Source: Halorubrum sp. F4
GTDB taxonomy: Archaea; Halobacteriota; Halobacteria; Halobacteriales; Haloferacaceae
Length of the DNA: 64,000 nt
Direction: 5' to 3'
Assembly (NCBI RefSeq): GCF_027257195.1
Contig: NZ_JAPDFS010000002.1
Span: forward strand, 464,701 to 528,700
Numbering within the stretch: position 1 is the stretch's first letter; each line of letters begins with the position of its first letter. The translations under genes were made by a program, and so were the position numbers. Positions 26,094-36,698 of this stretch are shown here, piece by piece. The notes under the pieces were generated by a model. It was given only the letters and a program-made list of their open reading frames with translations. It had not been told where the DNA came from and made no database searches.

Positions 26094-26137
26094 CGAACGG
26101 TTCGTCCGAGGGACGCGCTTGCGATACGTTTATATAG
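26094..26137 (+). promoter_or_regulatory. Thermosome promoter: TATA box and CGAAC/GTTCG palindrome
   Basis: TTTATATAG (26129-26137) is centred 28 nt before the start codon at 26161, giving a nearly leaderless transcript. Further upstream CGAACGGTTCG (26094-26104) is a perfect 5-bp inverted repeat around one base. CGAA/TTCG symmetry near the TATA box has been linked to heat induction of haloarchaeal cct genes, so heat-shock control is plausible. Confidence 0.6.
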
Positions 26138-26160
26138 AATCACAATCAATCAAGCGTTGT

Positions 26161-27831
<1,671 letters not shown>

Positions 27832-27887
27832 AGTCAGGCGAGTAATCGCCCACACAGCCGCCACTCCGTTCGCGACGTCGACGATCA

Positions 27888-27934
27888 CCGATCGACCGGT
27901 CGGCTGATCGATCAGTCGGCCGATCGACCGATCG
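27888..27934. terminator. Nested palindromic sequence downstream of thermosome gene
   Basis: The stretch is built from repeats of CGATCGACC/GGTCGATCG and a central CTGATCGATCAG palindrome, able to form a cruciform or RNA hairpin. It lies about 55 bp after the thermosome stop, and GGTTTTC follows at about 27952. It may act in termination; archaeal termination does not require hairpins, so confidence is low. The rest of the 258-nt gap (27832-28089) holds the promoter of the kinase gene (GTATTTATTCC, about 28057). Confidence 0.4.
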
Positions 27935-28089
27935 GATCCACCCGTTCTCCGGTTTTCTAGGCGAGCGATGCGAACAGTGAGCCGTTCGTGTCCGGTCGAG
28001 GACTTTGGGACGACGCTCGCGACCGTTGATTATCGCGGTTGATAACTAGATGCGAAGCGTATTTATTCCGGTGCTGTCACTTTCCCGTA

Positions 28090-29526
28090 ATGGCTGGAGC
28101 GACGGACGTGTCTGTTCTCTACGTCAACGACGACGCCGAACTCCTCGAGTTGGTCGCTCGGCGCCTCGAGCGCGAGGACGACCGGATCGGCGTTCGAACC
28201 GCCGAATCGGTGGACGAAGCCGAAGCGGTCCGAACCGATCACCGGGTCGATTGCGTTCTGAGCGACCACCACATGCCGGGGCGGACGGGACTCGACTACC
28301 TCCGTTCGATCCGCGAGGACGGCGACGACGTCCCGTTCATCCTCTTTACCGAGACGGGCGACGAGGAGGTCGCGAGCGAGAGCATCAGCGCCGGCGTCAC
28401 CGACTACGTCATCCACCGGGCCATCGGCGACCCCTCCCCGCTTCTGGCCCGGAAGGTCCTCTCGGCCGTCGAACACGAACGCGCCCAACGACGGATGGAG
28501 CGGACGGACCGGAAGCTCCGGTCGCTCGCCTCGGCGACCGACGACGTGCTGTGGATATTCTCGGCGGACTGGCAGGAGCTCCACTTCACCAACTCCGCGT
28601 ACGAGACCGTCTTCGGCCGACCGATCGAGGAACTCCGATCGGACCCACAGTCGTTCCTCGACCGGATACATCGCGACGACGTCGACCGTGTCAGGGACGC
28701 GATGGAGCGGATCTCAGACGGGGAGACCGTCCGGATCGAGTACCGCGTGAACAGGTCCGAGGAGTTCGAAGCGTGGATCGAATCGCGGTGTATCCCGGTC
28801 ACCGACGACCGGGGAGAGGTCGATTTCATCAGCGGTTTCAGTCGGGACATCACCGACCGGAAGTACTACGAGAAGAGTCTGGTCGAGAAGAACGAACGGC
28901 TGGAACGGTTCGCGTCGACCGTCGCACACGACCTCCGAAACCCGTTGAACGTCGCCGACGGGAACCTCGACCTCGCGAGGGAGGATCACGACAGTCCGTA
29001 TCTCGAAACGAGCGCGTCTGCGCTCGCCAGAATGGACGACCTCATCGACGAGCTGCTCACGCTCGCGAAGCGGGGCTCGACGATCGACGACCGCACGTCG
29101 GTCGAGTTTGAATCGCTGGTCCGATCGAGCAGCGAGAACCTCCTGTTGTCGGATGCCACCCTCGAGGTCGACGACTCGACGACGGTCCGGTGTGACCCCG
29201 GACGGACGGTCGAGGCGCTGGAGAACCTGTTGCGGAACGCCGTCGACCACGCCGGCGAGTCCGTGGCCATTACCGCGGGCGTATTGGAGGACGAGAGCGG
29301 GTTCTACGTCGAGGACGACGGACCGGGGATCCCGCCGGCGGACCGCGAGGCGGTCTTCGAGCGGGGACACACCACGTCCGACCACGGGAGCGGCTTCGGG
29401 CTCGCGATCGTCTCGCAGATCGTCGCCGCCCACGGGTGGGAGATAGACGTGACGGAGGGATCCGACGGCGGCGCACGCTTCGAGGTCACCGGCGTCGGGC
29501 TCGACCCGGTCGGCATCGAGGCGTAG
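28090..29526 (+). CDS. Hybrid sensor: REC-PAS-histidine kinase
   Basis: 478 residues, no membrane segment. A receiver domain (about 5-120) has SVLYVNDD (acidic pair) and the phospho-acceptor Asp in CVLSDHHMPG. A PAS domain (about 145-255) follows, with RIHRDDVDRVRDAM. HisKA has the H-box FASTVAHDLRNPL (about 275-290); HATPase carries LLRNAVDHAG (N-box), DGPGIP (G1) and GSGFGLAIV (G2). Receiver-PAS-kinase order is common in haloarchaea; input is likely from another kinase phosphorylating the receiver plus a PAS ligand. No partner regulator is adjacent. Confidence 0.92.
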   Translation: MAGATDVSVLYVNDDAELLELVARRLEREDDRIGVRTAESVDEAEAVRTDHRVDCVLSDHHMPGRTGLDYLRSIREDGDDVPFILFTETGDEEVASESISAGVTDYVIHRAIGDPSPLLARKVLSAVEHERAQRRMERTDRKLRSLASATDDVLWIFSADWQELHFTNSAYETVFGRPIEELRSDPQSFLDRIHRDDVDRVRDAMERISDGETVRIEYRVNRSEEFEAWIESRCIPVTDDRGEVDFISGFSRDITDRKYYEKSLVEKNERLERFASTVAHDLRNPLNVADGNLDLAREDHDSPYLETSASALARMDDLIDELLTLAKRGSTIDDRTSVEFESLVRSSSENLLLSDATLEVDDSTTVRCDPGRTVEALENLLRNAVDHAGESVAITAGVLEDESGFYVEDDGPGIPPADREAVFERGHTTSDHGSGFGLAIVSQIVAAHGWEIDVTEGSDGGARFEVTGVGLDPVGIEA

Positions 29527-29598
29527 TCGGGTCGGATCGTGCCGCCGAAACCGGAACGCTTCAGCAGGGATAAGTACCCCTCCGGCAAGAGTTGCGGT

Positions 29599-30615
29599 AT
29601 GCAGACGCTGCTCCTCAACGGCGAGGACGTCGACGAGAACGCACGAATGGACCGCGTCATCGAAGCGGTCGAGGGCGCGTTCGCCGCCTACGAGCGCGGC
29701 GACGCCCAGATGCCGCCGAAGTCGTACATCGACCTCCCCGAGTACAACGGCGACTTCCGGTCGATGCCCGCGTACATGGACGCCGGCGACTGGGACGCCG
29801 CCGGGATCAAGTGGGTGAACGTCCACACGGACAACCCCGCAGACCACGACCTCCCGACCGTGATGGGAACGATGATCTACTCGGACCCCGAGACCGCCTT
29901 CCCGCTCGCGATCATGGACGGGACCGAGCTCACGATGAAGCGGACCGGCGCGGCCGCCGCGGTCGCCACCGACCACCTCGCGGTCCCGGACGCGACCTCG
30001 ATGGGGATCGTCGGCGCGGGCGTCCAGGCGTACACCCAGCTCGAGGCGATCGCCGCGGTGCGCGACATCGAGGAGGTCGTCGTGAGCGACCTCGACGAGG
30101 AGCGCGTGGCGGACTTCATCGACGCCTTCGAGGACCGCTTCGACGTGCGCGCGGGCTCGATCTCGGAGGCCGGCCACTGCGACGTGCTCTCGACGGTGAC
30201 GCCCGTCGAGGACCCGATCGTCGGCCCCGACGACGTGGGCGAACACACCCACGTCAACGCGATGGGCGCCGACGCCGAGGGCAAACACGAGCTGGCCGAC
30301 GACCTCCTGCTCGACGCGACGATCGTCATCGACGACCACGCGCAGTGTACCCACTCCGGCGAGATCAACGTCCCGTACGCCGCCGGCGTCCTCGGCGACG
30401 ACGACGTCTACGGCGAGATCGGCGAGATCGTCGTCGGGAACCGCGCCGGGCGTGCGGGAGCCAAGGACACGGGCGAGGAGGGCGTGTCCGGCGTCACCGT
30501 CTTCGACTCGACCGGCCTCGCGATCCAGGACGTCGCGGCCGCCCGCGTCGTCTACGAGGAGGCCGACGACAACGACAACGGCTACCCGTTCGACCTGCTC
30601 GGCCTCGCGGAGTAG
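29599..30615 (+). CDS. Ornithine cyclodeaminase/alanine dehydrogenase family protein
   Basis: 338 residues. The motif [12 protein letters not shown] holds the conserved Lys and Asn of the family, followed by [15 protein letters not shown]. The Rossmann part has [17 protein letters not shown] (NAD loop) and [12 protein letters not shown]. The family deaminates ornithine to proline or reduces alanine/pyruvate-type substrates with NAD; in archaea the alanine dehydrogenase function is documented in this fold. The ATG at 29599 gives the family N-terminus ([10 protein letters not shown]). A second, less canonical copy is at 15525. Next, 43 nt later on the same strand, is DHFR. Confidence 0.88.
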   Translation: MQTLLLNGEDVDENARMDRVIEAVEGAFAAYERGDAQMPPKSYIDLPEYNGDFRSMPAYMDAGDWDAAGIKWVNVHTDNPADHDLPTVMGTMIYSDPETAFPLAIMDGTELTMKRTGAAAAVATDHLAVPDATSMGIVGAGVQAYTQLEAIAAVRDIEEVVVSDLDEERVADFIDAFEDRFDVRAGSISEAGHCDVLSTVTPVEDPIVGPDDVGEHTHVNAMGADAEGKHELADDLLLDATIVIDDHAQCTHSGEINVPYAAGVLGDDDVYGEIGEIVVGNRAGRAGAKDTGEEGVSGVTVFDSTGLAIQDVAAARVVYEEADDNDNGYPFDLLGLAE

Positions 30616-30630
30616 GTTCGGTCGCGTCAC

Positions 30631-30637
30631 TTTATAT
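30631..30637 (+). promoter_or_regulatory. TATA element of the DHFR gene
   Basis: TTTATAT is centred about 25 nt before the DHFR ATG, giving a likely leaderless transcript and showing that DHFR need not depend on the gene before it. Confidence 0.6.
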
Positions 30638-30658
30638 CGCCAAGCCCGAGCGATCGGT

Positions 30659-31159
30659 ATGCGACTCGTCAGCGTCGCGGCGCTCGCGGAGAACGGCGTG
30701 ATCGGCAACGACGGGGAAGTTCCCTGGCCACACATCGAGGCGGACGTGCGGCAGTACCGCGAGCGCGTCGCGGGCTCGCCGGTGATCCTCGGCCGGCGTA
30801 CCTTCGACTCGATGCGCGATGACCTCCCGGGGAGCCGACAGATCGTCGTGAGCCGGAGCGTGGACGCCGTCGACGTGCCGACCGCGGTCGTCGCCGGCGA
30901 CGTCGAGGCGGCCCTCGATCGGGCGCGCGAGGCGGCGACGGAGGACGGCGTCGAGACTGTCTACGTCCTCGGCGGCGGGGCGATCTACGAGCTGTTCCAG
31001 CCGCACGTCGACGAGATGGCGCTCAGCCACGTCGACGGCGTCTACGAGGGCGACACGCGGTACCCGGCGTGGGACGAGACGGAGTGGGAGGTGATCGAGG
31101 AGACCGATCACGAACGGTTCACCCTCCGGGAGTGGCGGCGGCGGTCGGCGGGAGAGTGA
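30659..31159 (+). CDS. folA: Dihydrofolate reductase
   Basis: 166 residues. Family signatures are [18 protein letters not shown] (substrate and cofactor loop, Trp-Pro), [11 protein letters not shown] and [11 protein letters not shown] (NADPH phosphate site), then [11 protein letters not shown]. It reduces dihydrofolate to tetrahydrofolate with NADPH in the cytoplasm, supplying the one-carbon carrier for glyA. Haloarchaea have two related DHFR genes; the second is not in this window. The gene ends 6 nt before the convergent rlmE gene. Confidence 0.95.
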   Translation: MRLVSVAALAENGVIGNDGEVPWPHIEADVRQYRERVAGSPVILGRRTFDSMRDDLPGSRQIVVSRSVDAVDVPTAVVAGDVEAALDRAREAATEDGVETVYVLGGGAIYELFQPHVDEMALSHVDGVYEGDTRYPAWDETEWEVIEETDHERFTLREWRRRSAGE

Positions 31160-31165
31160 ATCGCG

Positions 31166-31939
31166 TTACCCTTCGATCCGCTCCGCGAACCCGAACCGCG
31201 GTTTGACGTCCCTGACCTCGATCGCGACCGTTTCACCGGGATCCCCGTCGGGGACGAAGAGCGTGTAGCCGTCGACGTACGCGATGCCGTCGCCCTCGTC
31301 GCCGCGCTCCTCGATAGTGACCTCGAGTCGGTCGCCGACCGCGACGGTGGCGGTCATCCGACCCTTGCCGACGAGGTACACCTCCGAGGAGGCGTCCCGC
31401 GAGGCCGGCGGCGACGTCGTCTTCACGTACTCGAACGCGTCGGCGACCTCGTCGCGGAACCCGTCGAGGTCCTCGCCCTGGAACACCTTCACGACGAAGT
31501 CGCCGCCGGGCGCGAGCAGCTCCTTCGCGACGTCGAACGCCTGCCGGGCGAGGTGGACCGACCGCGCGTGGTCCAGCGAGTACTCGCCGGTCATGTTGGG
31601 GGCCATGTCGCTCACGACGACGTCCGCGCCGCCCTCGCCGACCGCCTCCCGCAGGTAGTGGCGGGTGCGCTCCTCGGTCATGTCGCCGCGGATCGTCTCG
31701 ACGCCGTGCTCGTCGAGGTCGTCGATGCGCTGGAGGTCGACGCCGATCACGGTCCCCGATTCGCCCGCCTCCTCGGCGGCCACCTGGAGCCAGCCGCCCG
31801 GCGCGGCCCCGAGGTCGACGACGGTGTCGCCGGGTGCGAGGAGGTCCGCGTCCTCGTCGAGCTGTTTCAGCTTGTAGGAGGCGCGGCTCCGGTACCCCTG
31901 CTGTTTCGAGCGGTTGTAGTAGTCGTCCTTCCCGCTCAT
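31166..31939 (-). CDS. rlmE: RlmE/FtsJ-type 2'-O-ribose methyltransferase with TRAM domain
   Basis: 257 residues. The N-terminal Rossmann methyltransferase has SAM motif VVDLGAAPGGWLQVA, and the catalytic KDKE tetrad is visible as Lys in SRASYKLKQ, Asp in VVSDMAPN, Lys in FVVKVFQG and Glu in SSEVYLVG. The C-terminal 60 residues are a TRAM domain (RNA-binding beta barrel) added in haloarchaea. It methylates a ribose of 23S rRNA (uridine in helix 92) or tRNA. Convergent with DHFR; 132 nt separate its start from the C2H2 gene on the same strand. Confidence 0.93.
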   Translation of the reverse strand: MSGKDDYYNRSKQQGYRSRASYKLKQLDEDADLLAPGDTVVDLGAAPGGWLQVAAEEAGESGTVIGVDLQRIDDLDEHGVETIRGDMTEERTRHYLREAVGEGGADVVVSDMAPNMTGEYSLDHARSVHLARQAFDVAKELLAPGGDFVVKVFQGEDLDGFRDEVADAFEYVKTTSPPASRDASSEVYLVGKGRMTATVAVGDRLEVTIEERGDEGDGIAYVDGYTLFVPDGDPGETVAIEVRDVKPRFGFAERIEG

Positions 31940-32071
31940 GGGCGACTCACCGAGTTCGAGGGGTTCCGATCGCGGGTCGACGGCGAGATCGTGGTCATAC
32001 CGGACGTGACGCGGTCGAACCGGAAAGGCACGTCGGATGTGGGACCGGCCGGAGGTCGTCGCGTCGGATCC

Positions 32072-33088
32072 CTAGATCCCGAGGTCACGGAGCGTCCAGT
32101 CGTCCGGGAGTTCCGCGTCGAACCCCGTCCCCTCGACGAGGTCGCGAACGCGCCGTTCGACCGCCTCGTCCAGTTCGAACGCGTAGTCGAACTCCCCGGC
32201 CCAGTCGTAATAGCGTGGCGTCCGCGGTCGTGAGTCGTCGGTTTTCAGATCGTACACGCAGTCGAGCAGGTACCGTCGATACGGCATATCGTCGCGATTG
32301 ACTCGGGGGAACGTTCCGTCGATCGACTCGTCTCCCACCAGCCGTTCGAGGGCGTCGACCGCGGCGTACTGGTCGGCGTAGAAGGCGTGTTCGAGCGTCG
32401 GATTGACCGAGAGATCGCCCGACTTCGCCCGGGCGCGGAGACGGTCGACGATCGAGTGGTCCGGATGCCCGATCCCCCACCCGTACGCGTGGGCCTCCTC
32501 GAGCGCGATGTCGTCGCCGTCCGCGGCGTCGACCGCGACGGCATCGAGATACTCGAGCGACGTGATCGGTACGGCCTCGACGCCGTCGGCCAGTCGCGTG
32601 CGGATCACGTACCGGCCGACCACGTTGGCGAGCGCGGGAGTCACGAGCGGGAGCTCGTCGTCCGCGGCCGGGTCGTACGCGTCCATCACGTCGTCGAGGA
32701 CGTCCCGTCCCTCCGACCGTGTCGCCGCGTCGAGCGCGTCGGCGACGGGCTCGTAGTACGACCAGAACACCTCGCGATACGTGTCTCCGCTCCCGCCCTC
32801 GTCGAGCGCGGCCGAGAGCGTCGACTCGAAGGCTGCGATCGCGTGATGGATCGCGTCGACGTCGCCGTCGGCGACCCGGTCGAGCGGGTCGTCGAGTTCG
32901 GCGACGGATCGGCCGGAGCCGCCGCCGGAAGACGGGGACGTCGAGTCATTCACGCCGGCCGTGTCGGAGACGCCGGACACTTCGGACGCGTCGAGAGACC
33001 CGTCGGAGTGGTCGTTGCCACAGTCGTGGAGACGGAGGCGTGAGAGCGTCTCGAACGTCTCGCCGCAGTCGTCACACTCGTGTCCCAT
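32072..33088 (-). CDS. Protein with N-terminal C2H2 finger and helical domain
   Basis: 338 residues. MGHECDDCGETFETL...LRLHDCGNDH forms a single C2H2-type zinc finger at the N-terminus. A disordered acidic/Ser linker leads to a long, mostly helical domain (about 60-338) rich in Asp/Glu/Ala with no family I recognise. A finger may bind nucleic acid or protein. The ATG at 33088 is chosen because it begins the finger; a longer in-frame reading upstream has Ser/Arg low-complexity sequence. Confidence 0.7.
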   Translation of the reverse strand: MGHECDDCGETFETLSRLRLHDCGNDHSDGSLDASEVSGVSDTAGVNDSTSPSSGGGSGRSVAELDDPLDRVADGDVDAIHHAIAAFESTLSAALDEGGSGDTYREVFWSYYEPVADALDAATRSEGRDVLDDVMDAYDPAADDELPLVTPALANVVGRYVIRTRLADGVEAVPITSLEYLDAVAVDAADGDDIALEEAHAYGWGIGHPDHSIVDRLRARAKSGDLSVNPTLEHAFYADQYAAVDALERLVGDESIDGTFPRVNRDDMPYRRYLLDCVYDLKTDDSRPRTPRYYDWAGEFDYAFELDEAVERRVRDLVEGTGFDAELPDDWTLRDLGI

Positions 33089-33215
33089 GGCCGCACTACA
33101 CGCTCCCGGGGAAATGATTTGACGATTCGGCCGGACTGTCGAGCCGGACCGGTCGGAACGCGGTCGCTCCGGCACCGCCGTTAGAGTCAAACGGTCACGC
33201 GTGCCAGGTCCGGGT

Positions 33216-33635
33216 ATGAGCGTCGAAGGGGCAGAACGGACCATTCGGTGTCTGGTCGCGAAAGTCGGGCTCGACGGCCACGACCGGGGCGCACACGTGA
33301 TCGCGCGGGCGTTCCGCGACGCCGGTTTCGAGGTGGTCTACTCCGGCCTCCACCGCGCGCCGGAGGACATCGTTCAGGCGGCGGTCCAGGAGGACGTCGA
33401 CGTCCTCGGCATCTCGATCCTCTCGGGGGCGCACAACACCCTCGTCCCGAAGGTGATCGAGGGTCTGGAGGAGTACGGCGCGTTCGAGGACACCCTGATC
33501 CTCGTCGGCGGGATCGTTCCCGACGACGACGTGAAGGAGCTGAAGGAGCTTGGCGTCGCGGAGGTGTTCGGCCCGGGAACGCCGATGAAGGAGACGATCG
33601 AGTTCGTCCGGAACAACGTCCCGGAGCGCGAGTAA
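33216..33635 (+). CDS. Methylmalonyl-CoA mutase, cobalamin-binding subunit
   Basis: 139 residues, the stand-alone B12-binding domain. KVGLDGHDRGAHVIA contains the DxHxxG motif whose His ligates cobalt, with ISILSGAHNTLV and LVGGIVPDDD the other corrin-binding stretches. The catalytic (large) subunit is encoded elsewhere. The enzyme isomerises methylmalonyl-CoA to succinyl-CoA. The MeaB gene begins immediately after its stop (no gap), a classic functional pair. Confidence 0.93.
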   Translation: MSVEGAERTIRCLVAKVGLDGHDRGAHVIARAFRDAGFEVVYSGLHRAPEDIVQAAVQEDVDVLGISILSGAHNTLVPKVIEGLEEYGAFEDTLILVGGIVPDDDVKELKELGVAEVFGPGTPMKETIEFVRNNVPERE

Positions 33636-34847
33636 ATGAACGGGCGGGACACGAACTGGGGGGCGAACTCGACTCGGGAGCGGGCCGCTTCCCACGATCG
33701 AGCGGTCGAACTCCGCGACCGCGACGCCGAACTCCTCGAGGAGTTGCTCGCGGGGAACCACCGTGCGCTCGCGCGGGTCATCACCAAGATAGAGGAGCGC
33801 ACGCCGGGGTACCGCGGGATCGTCTCGACGCTGTACGACCACGCCGGCGACGCGGCCGTGATCGGCGTGACGGGCGCGCCCGGCGCCGGAAAGTCAACGC
33901 TCGTCGACAAACTGGCGGCGGCCTACCGAGAGCGCGGCGACACGGTCGGCGTCGTCGCCGTCGATCCCTCCTCGCCGTACACCGGCGGCGCGGTGCTCGG
34001 CGACCGGATCCGGATGGCCTCGAACGTCGGCGACATGGACGTGTTCTTCCGATCGATGAGCGCGCGCGGGCAGCTCGGCGGACTCTCGACGGCGACCGCG
34101 GACGCGGTGACCGCGCTCGACGCGTTCGGGAAGGACGTAGTGATGATCGAGACCGTCGGTGCCGGCCAGAGCGAGGTCGATGTCGTCCGCACCGCCGACA
34201 CGGTCGCGGTCCTCGTCCAGCCCGAGTCCGGCGACGACGTCCAGACGCTGAAGGCGGGCATCCTCGAGATCGGCGACGTGTTCGTGGTCAACAAAGCCGA
34301 CATGGACGGGGCCGAACGGACCCTCGCCGAGTTGGAGGAGATGGTCCATCGCCGCGAGGGCCCGACCGCCGGGCTCGACGCGGGCCACCACGGAGTCGGG
34401 GTGCCGAACCACCCGAACGACGACGGAAGCGAGGGCGAGGCGGACGACGAGAGGGACGCGTCCGTCGATGACGCCGTCGACGCGTGGACCCCGGCAGTGC
34501 TGGCGACCGTCGCCGAGGCGGGCGACGGTATCGACGAGCTGATCGGGGCGTTCGACGCGCACGGGGAGTTCCTCCGCGAGTCCGGCGAACTGAGCGAGAC
34601 GCGGCGGCGTCGATACGCCGAGGAGATCCGGACGCTGGTGCGGGCGGACGTCGGCGCGATCGCGAGCCAGGCGATCGAGCGTCACGGCGGGATCGAGGCG
34701 CTCGCGGCTCGGGTCGAGCACAAGGAGGCGGACCCGTACGGCCTCGCGGCCGAGATCGTCGACCCGATCGCGGCGTGCGTCGAGGACTGCGACGAGCCGG
34801 GAGAGTCGGGAGAGTCGGACGAGCCGAACGAACCTGACGAGCAGTAG
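33636..34847 (+). CDS. meaB: Methylmalonyl-CoA mutase-associated GTPase MeaB
   Basis: 403 residues. P-loop GTPase of the SIMIBI class: Walker A VTGAPGAGKSTLVDKLA, switch segment MIETVGAGQSEVDVVR and the NKAD base motif (VVNKADMDG). MeaB protects and reloads mutase-bound cobalamin. After the GTPase core there is a polar, acidic insert of about 50 residues (AGHHGVGVPNHPNDDG and on, about 248-285) not seen in the bacterial proteins I recall, then the dimerisation arm and an acidic Pro/Glu/Asp tail. It is translated with the B12 subunit. Confidence 0.93.
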   Translation: MNGRDTNWGANSTRERAASHDRAVELRDRDAELLEELLAGNHRALARVITKIEERTPGYRGIVSTLYDHAGDAAVIGVTGAPGAGKSTLVDKLAAAYRERGDTVGVVAVDPSSPYTGGAVLGDRIRMASNVGDMDVFFRSMSARGQLGGLSTATADAVTALDAFGKDVVMIETVGAGQSEVDVVRTADTVAVLVQPESGDDVQTLKAGILEIGDVFVVNKADMDGAERTLAELEEMVHRREGPTAGLDAGHHGVGVPNHPNDDGSEGEADDERDASVDDAVDAWTPAVLATVAEAGDGIDELIGAFDAHGEFLRESGELSETRRRRYAEEIRTLVRADVGAIASQAIERHGGIEALAARVEHKEADPYGLAAEIVDPIAACVEDCDEPGESGESDEPNEPDEQ

Positions 34848-34951
34848 GAGCGGTAGACGGCGGCGGAAGCGCATGAACGGAGACGGGAGGTTCGTGAACC
34901 GGGACGGCGAGGGTCACGTAATATAAGTCGCCAGCGAACCAACGGGATAGC

Positions 34952-35908
34952 ATGAAACTCAGGAACCTCGCCGGAACGGCCCTCCTCGGGATCGGCACGA
35001 TCGCGGCGACGAACGCCGGGCTTCGCTACGAGGGAGATCTCGAGTCGCCGCTCGTCGGCGACGACGGGACCTTCCGCTGGCGCGGGATGGACGTGGCGTA
35101 CACCGAGGGCGGCGATCCGGCGGACCGCGACCTCGTGCTCCTCCACGGGATCAACGCCGCGGGCTCCGCCGGCGAGTGGCGCGAGGTCTTCGGCGACCTC
35201 ACCGCCGACTACCACGTCATCGCCCCCGACCTCCCGGGGTACGGCCGCTCCGATCGCCCGCCGCTGCGGTACTCCGCCGCGCTGTACGGGGACTTCGTTC
35301 ACGACTTCCTCGCCGAGTTCGACGAGCCCGCGGTGGTCGCCTCGTCGCTGTCGGCGGCGTACGCCGCCGGGGCGGTCGCCGGCGACGGAGCCGCCGGCGA
35401 CGACGTCGAGATAAGCGGCTTCGTCGCGGTCTGCCCCACGACCGTCGCCGGGCCGAGCCCGCCGAAGCCCTGGCTCCGGGAACTGCTTCGGTCGCCGCTC
35501 GTCGGCTCGGCGCTGTTCAACCTGATCGCCTCGAAACCCTCGATCCGGTACTTCAACGCCGACCACGGCTACTACGACCCCGAAAACCCCACGGAGGAGT
35601 GGGTCGACTACGAGTGGCGGACCAGCCACGTCGAGAACGCGCGCTTCGCGCCGGCGTCGTTCGTCTCGGGGTACCTCAACAGCGACCTCGACCTGGCGGC
35701 CACGCTCGCCGACCTCGAGGTGCCGCCGACCATCGTGTGGGGACGCGAGGCGGACGTGAGCCCGCTCTCGGACGGCCGGGAGCTCGCGGACGCGTCGGGG
35801 GCGCGGCTGGTCGTCTTCGATCGGGCCGCGCTGCTTCCGCACGCCGAACACCCGAACCGGTTCCTCGAGACCGTCCGCGAGAGCCTCGTCGCGGGCGCGA
35901 CGGCCTGA
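34952..35908 (+). CDS. Alpha/beta hydrolase
   Basis: 318 residues. A possible N-terminal signal or anchor (LRNLAGTALLGIGTIAATNAGL) precedes VLLHGINAAGSAGEW (oxyanion loop), PDLPGYGRSDRP and the nucleophile elbow VASSLSAAYAAG, where the second Ser of ASSLS is at the nucleophile place (GxSxG is altered to ASSLS). A late Asp/His pair is in VWGREADVSPLSD and PHAEHPNR. Substrate is unknown. TATA-like GTAATATAAG (about 34918) lies 28 nt before the ATG. Confidence 0.87.
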   Translation: MKLRNLAGTALLGIGTIAATNAGLRYEGDLESPLVGDDGTFRWRGMDVAYTEGGDPADRDLVLLHGINAAGSAGEWREVFGDLTADYHVIAPDLPGYGRSDRPPLRYSAALYGDFVHDFLAEFDEPAVVASSLSAAYAAGAVAGDGAAGDDVEISGFVAVCPTTVAGPSPPKPWLRELLRSPLVGSALFNLIASKPSIRYFNADHGYYDPENPTEEWVDYEWRTSHVENARFAPASFVSGYLNSDLDLAATLADLEVPPTIVWGREADVSPLSDGRELADASGARLVVFDRAALLPHAEHPNRFLETVRESLVAGATA

Positions 35909-35987
35909 ACGGGTCCGGGGTTCGGATCCGTCCCTCGTTCCCGCCCCGTCGACGCCGGTCCGAGTCCGAACCGCTCGCCGTCCGGGC

Positions 35988-36506
35988 TCACCCGTCGCGC
36001 CGCACGTAGAGCGTCTTCCGACAGGTCGCGTGGACGGTGCCGGACCCGTCGACGAGCGAGACGTCGTACTCGCGGTCGGTCGACTCGCCGGGCGCGAGCT
36101 CCTCGCGGATCGTCGCGGTCTCCGCGGCGTCGATCTCGAACTCCGCGTACAGCGTCCCGCGACCGGGTTCGATGAACTCGATCGCGGCCGACTTGTCCCA
36201 GACGGTGAATCCGTCGCCGAGGACCCGTCGGAGCATGGTCATGTACACCGGGTCGAGCGCGCCGTAGAGGCTCCCGCCGAAGGTCACGCCGAGGCCGTTT
36301 CTCGTTCGCCAGTTGAACGGAACCCGAACGCGGACGTATCGCCACTCCGCGCCGATGCGGTCGATCCGCCCCCCGGTCCCGCGATAGGCGGGAAGCAGGT
36401 TGAACGCGTGTCGCCACAGCCGCGTCCGGAGGCTCTCCGCCGGCGGGTCCGGGTCGATCGGGTTCGAGTCCGGGTCGCGGTCGATCCCGGTCGGGGAGTC
36501 CGTCAC
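35988..36506 (-). CDS. DUF4442 (thioesterase-like hotdog) protein
   Basis: 172 residues with GTG start (36506, MTDSPTG in translation). The core RVRVPFNWRTRNGLGVTFGGSLYGALDPVY (35 residues around 75-105) is the DUF4442 hotdog signature with the central long helix. Such proteins may hydrolyse or bind acyl-CoA. A GTG 6 nt further up is also possible; no ATG in frame is suitable. It faces the hydrolase at 34952 and is divergent from ncsA. Confidence 0.75.
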   Translation of the reverse strand: MTDSPTGIDRDPDSNPIDPDPPAESLRTRLWRHAFNLLPAYRGTGGRIDRIGAEWRYVRVRVPFNWRTRNGLGVTFGGSLYGALDPVYMTMLRRVLGDGFTVWDKSAAIEFIEPGRGTLYAEFEIDAAETATIREELAPGESTDREYDVSLVDGSGTVHATCRKTLYVRRDG

Positions 36507-36698
36507 GTCCACTCCAGTCGTCCGCGGGGGCAAACCGGTACCGAAACGCGAGACAACGCGCGTCGCGTTGCCGAACGGGTCCGTCTCGCCGGGAGGGCCG
36601 CGACGGGACGGATCGCGACGTTCCGTATCTCCGCGCCCCGAAACTCGCATCGCCGCGCCCCGAAACCCGTATCCCCGCTCGTCCGCAACCGGACACCG

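Noticed and set aside
36507..36698. Two similar 20-bp segments (CGCGCCCCGAAACTCGCATC-like) before ncsA
   Set aside because: Only two imperfect copies in GC-rich DNA; too weak to call as an operator.
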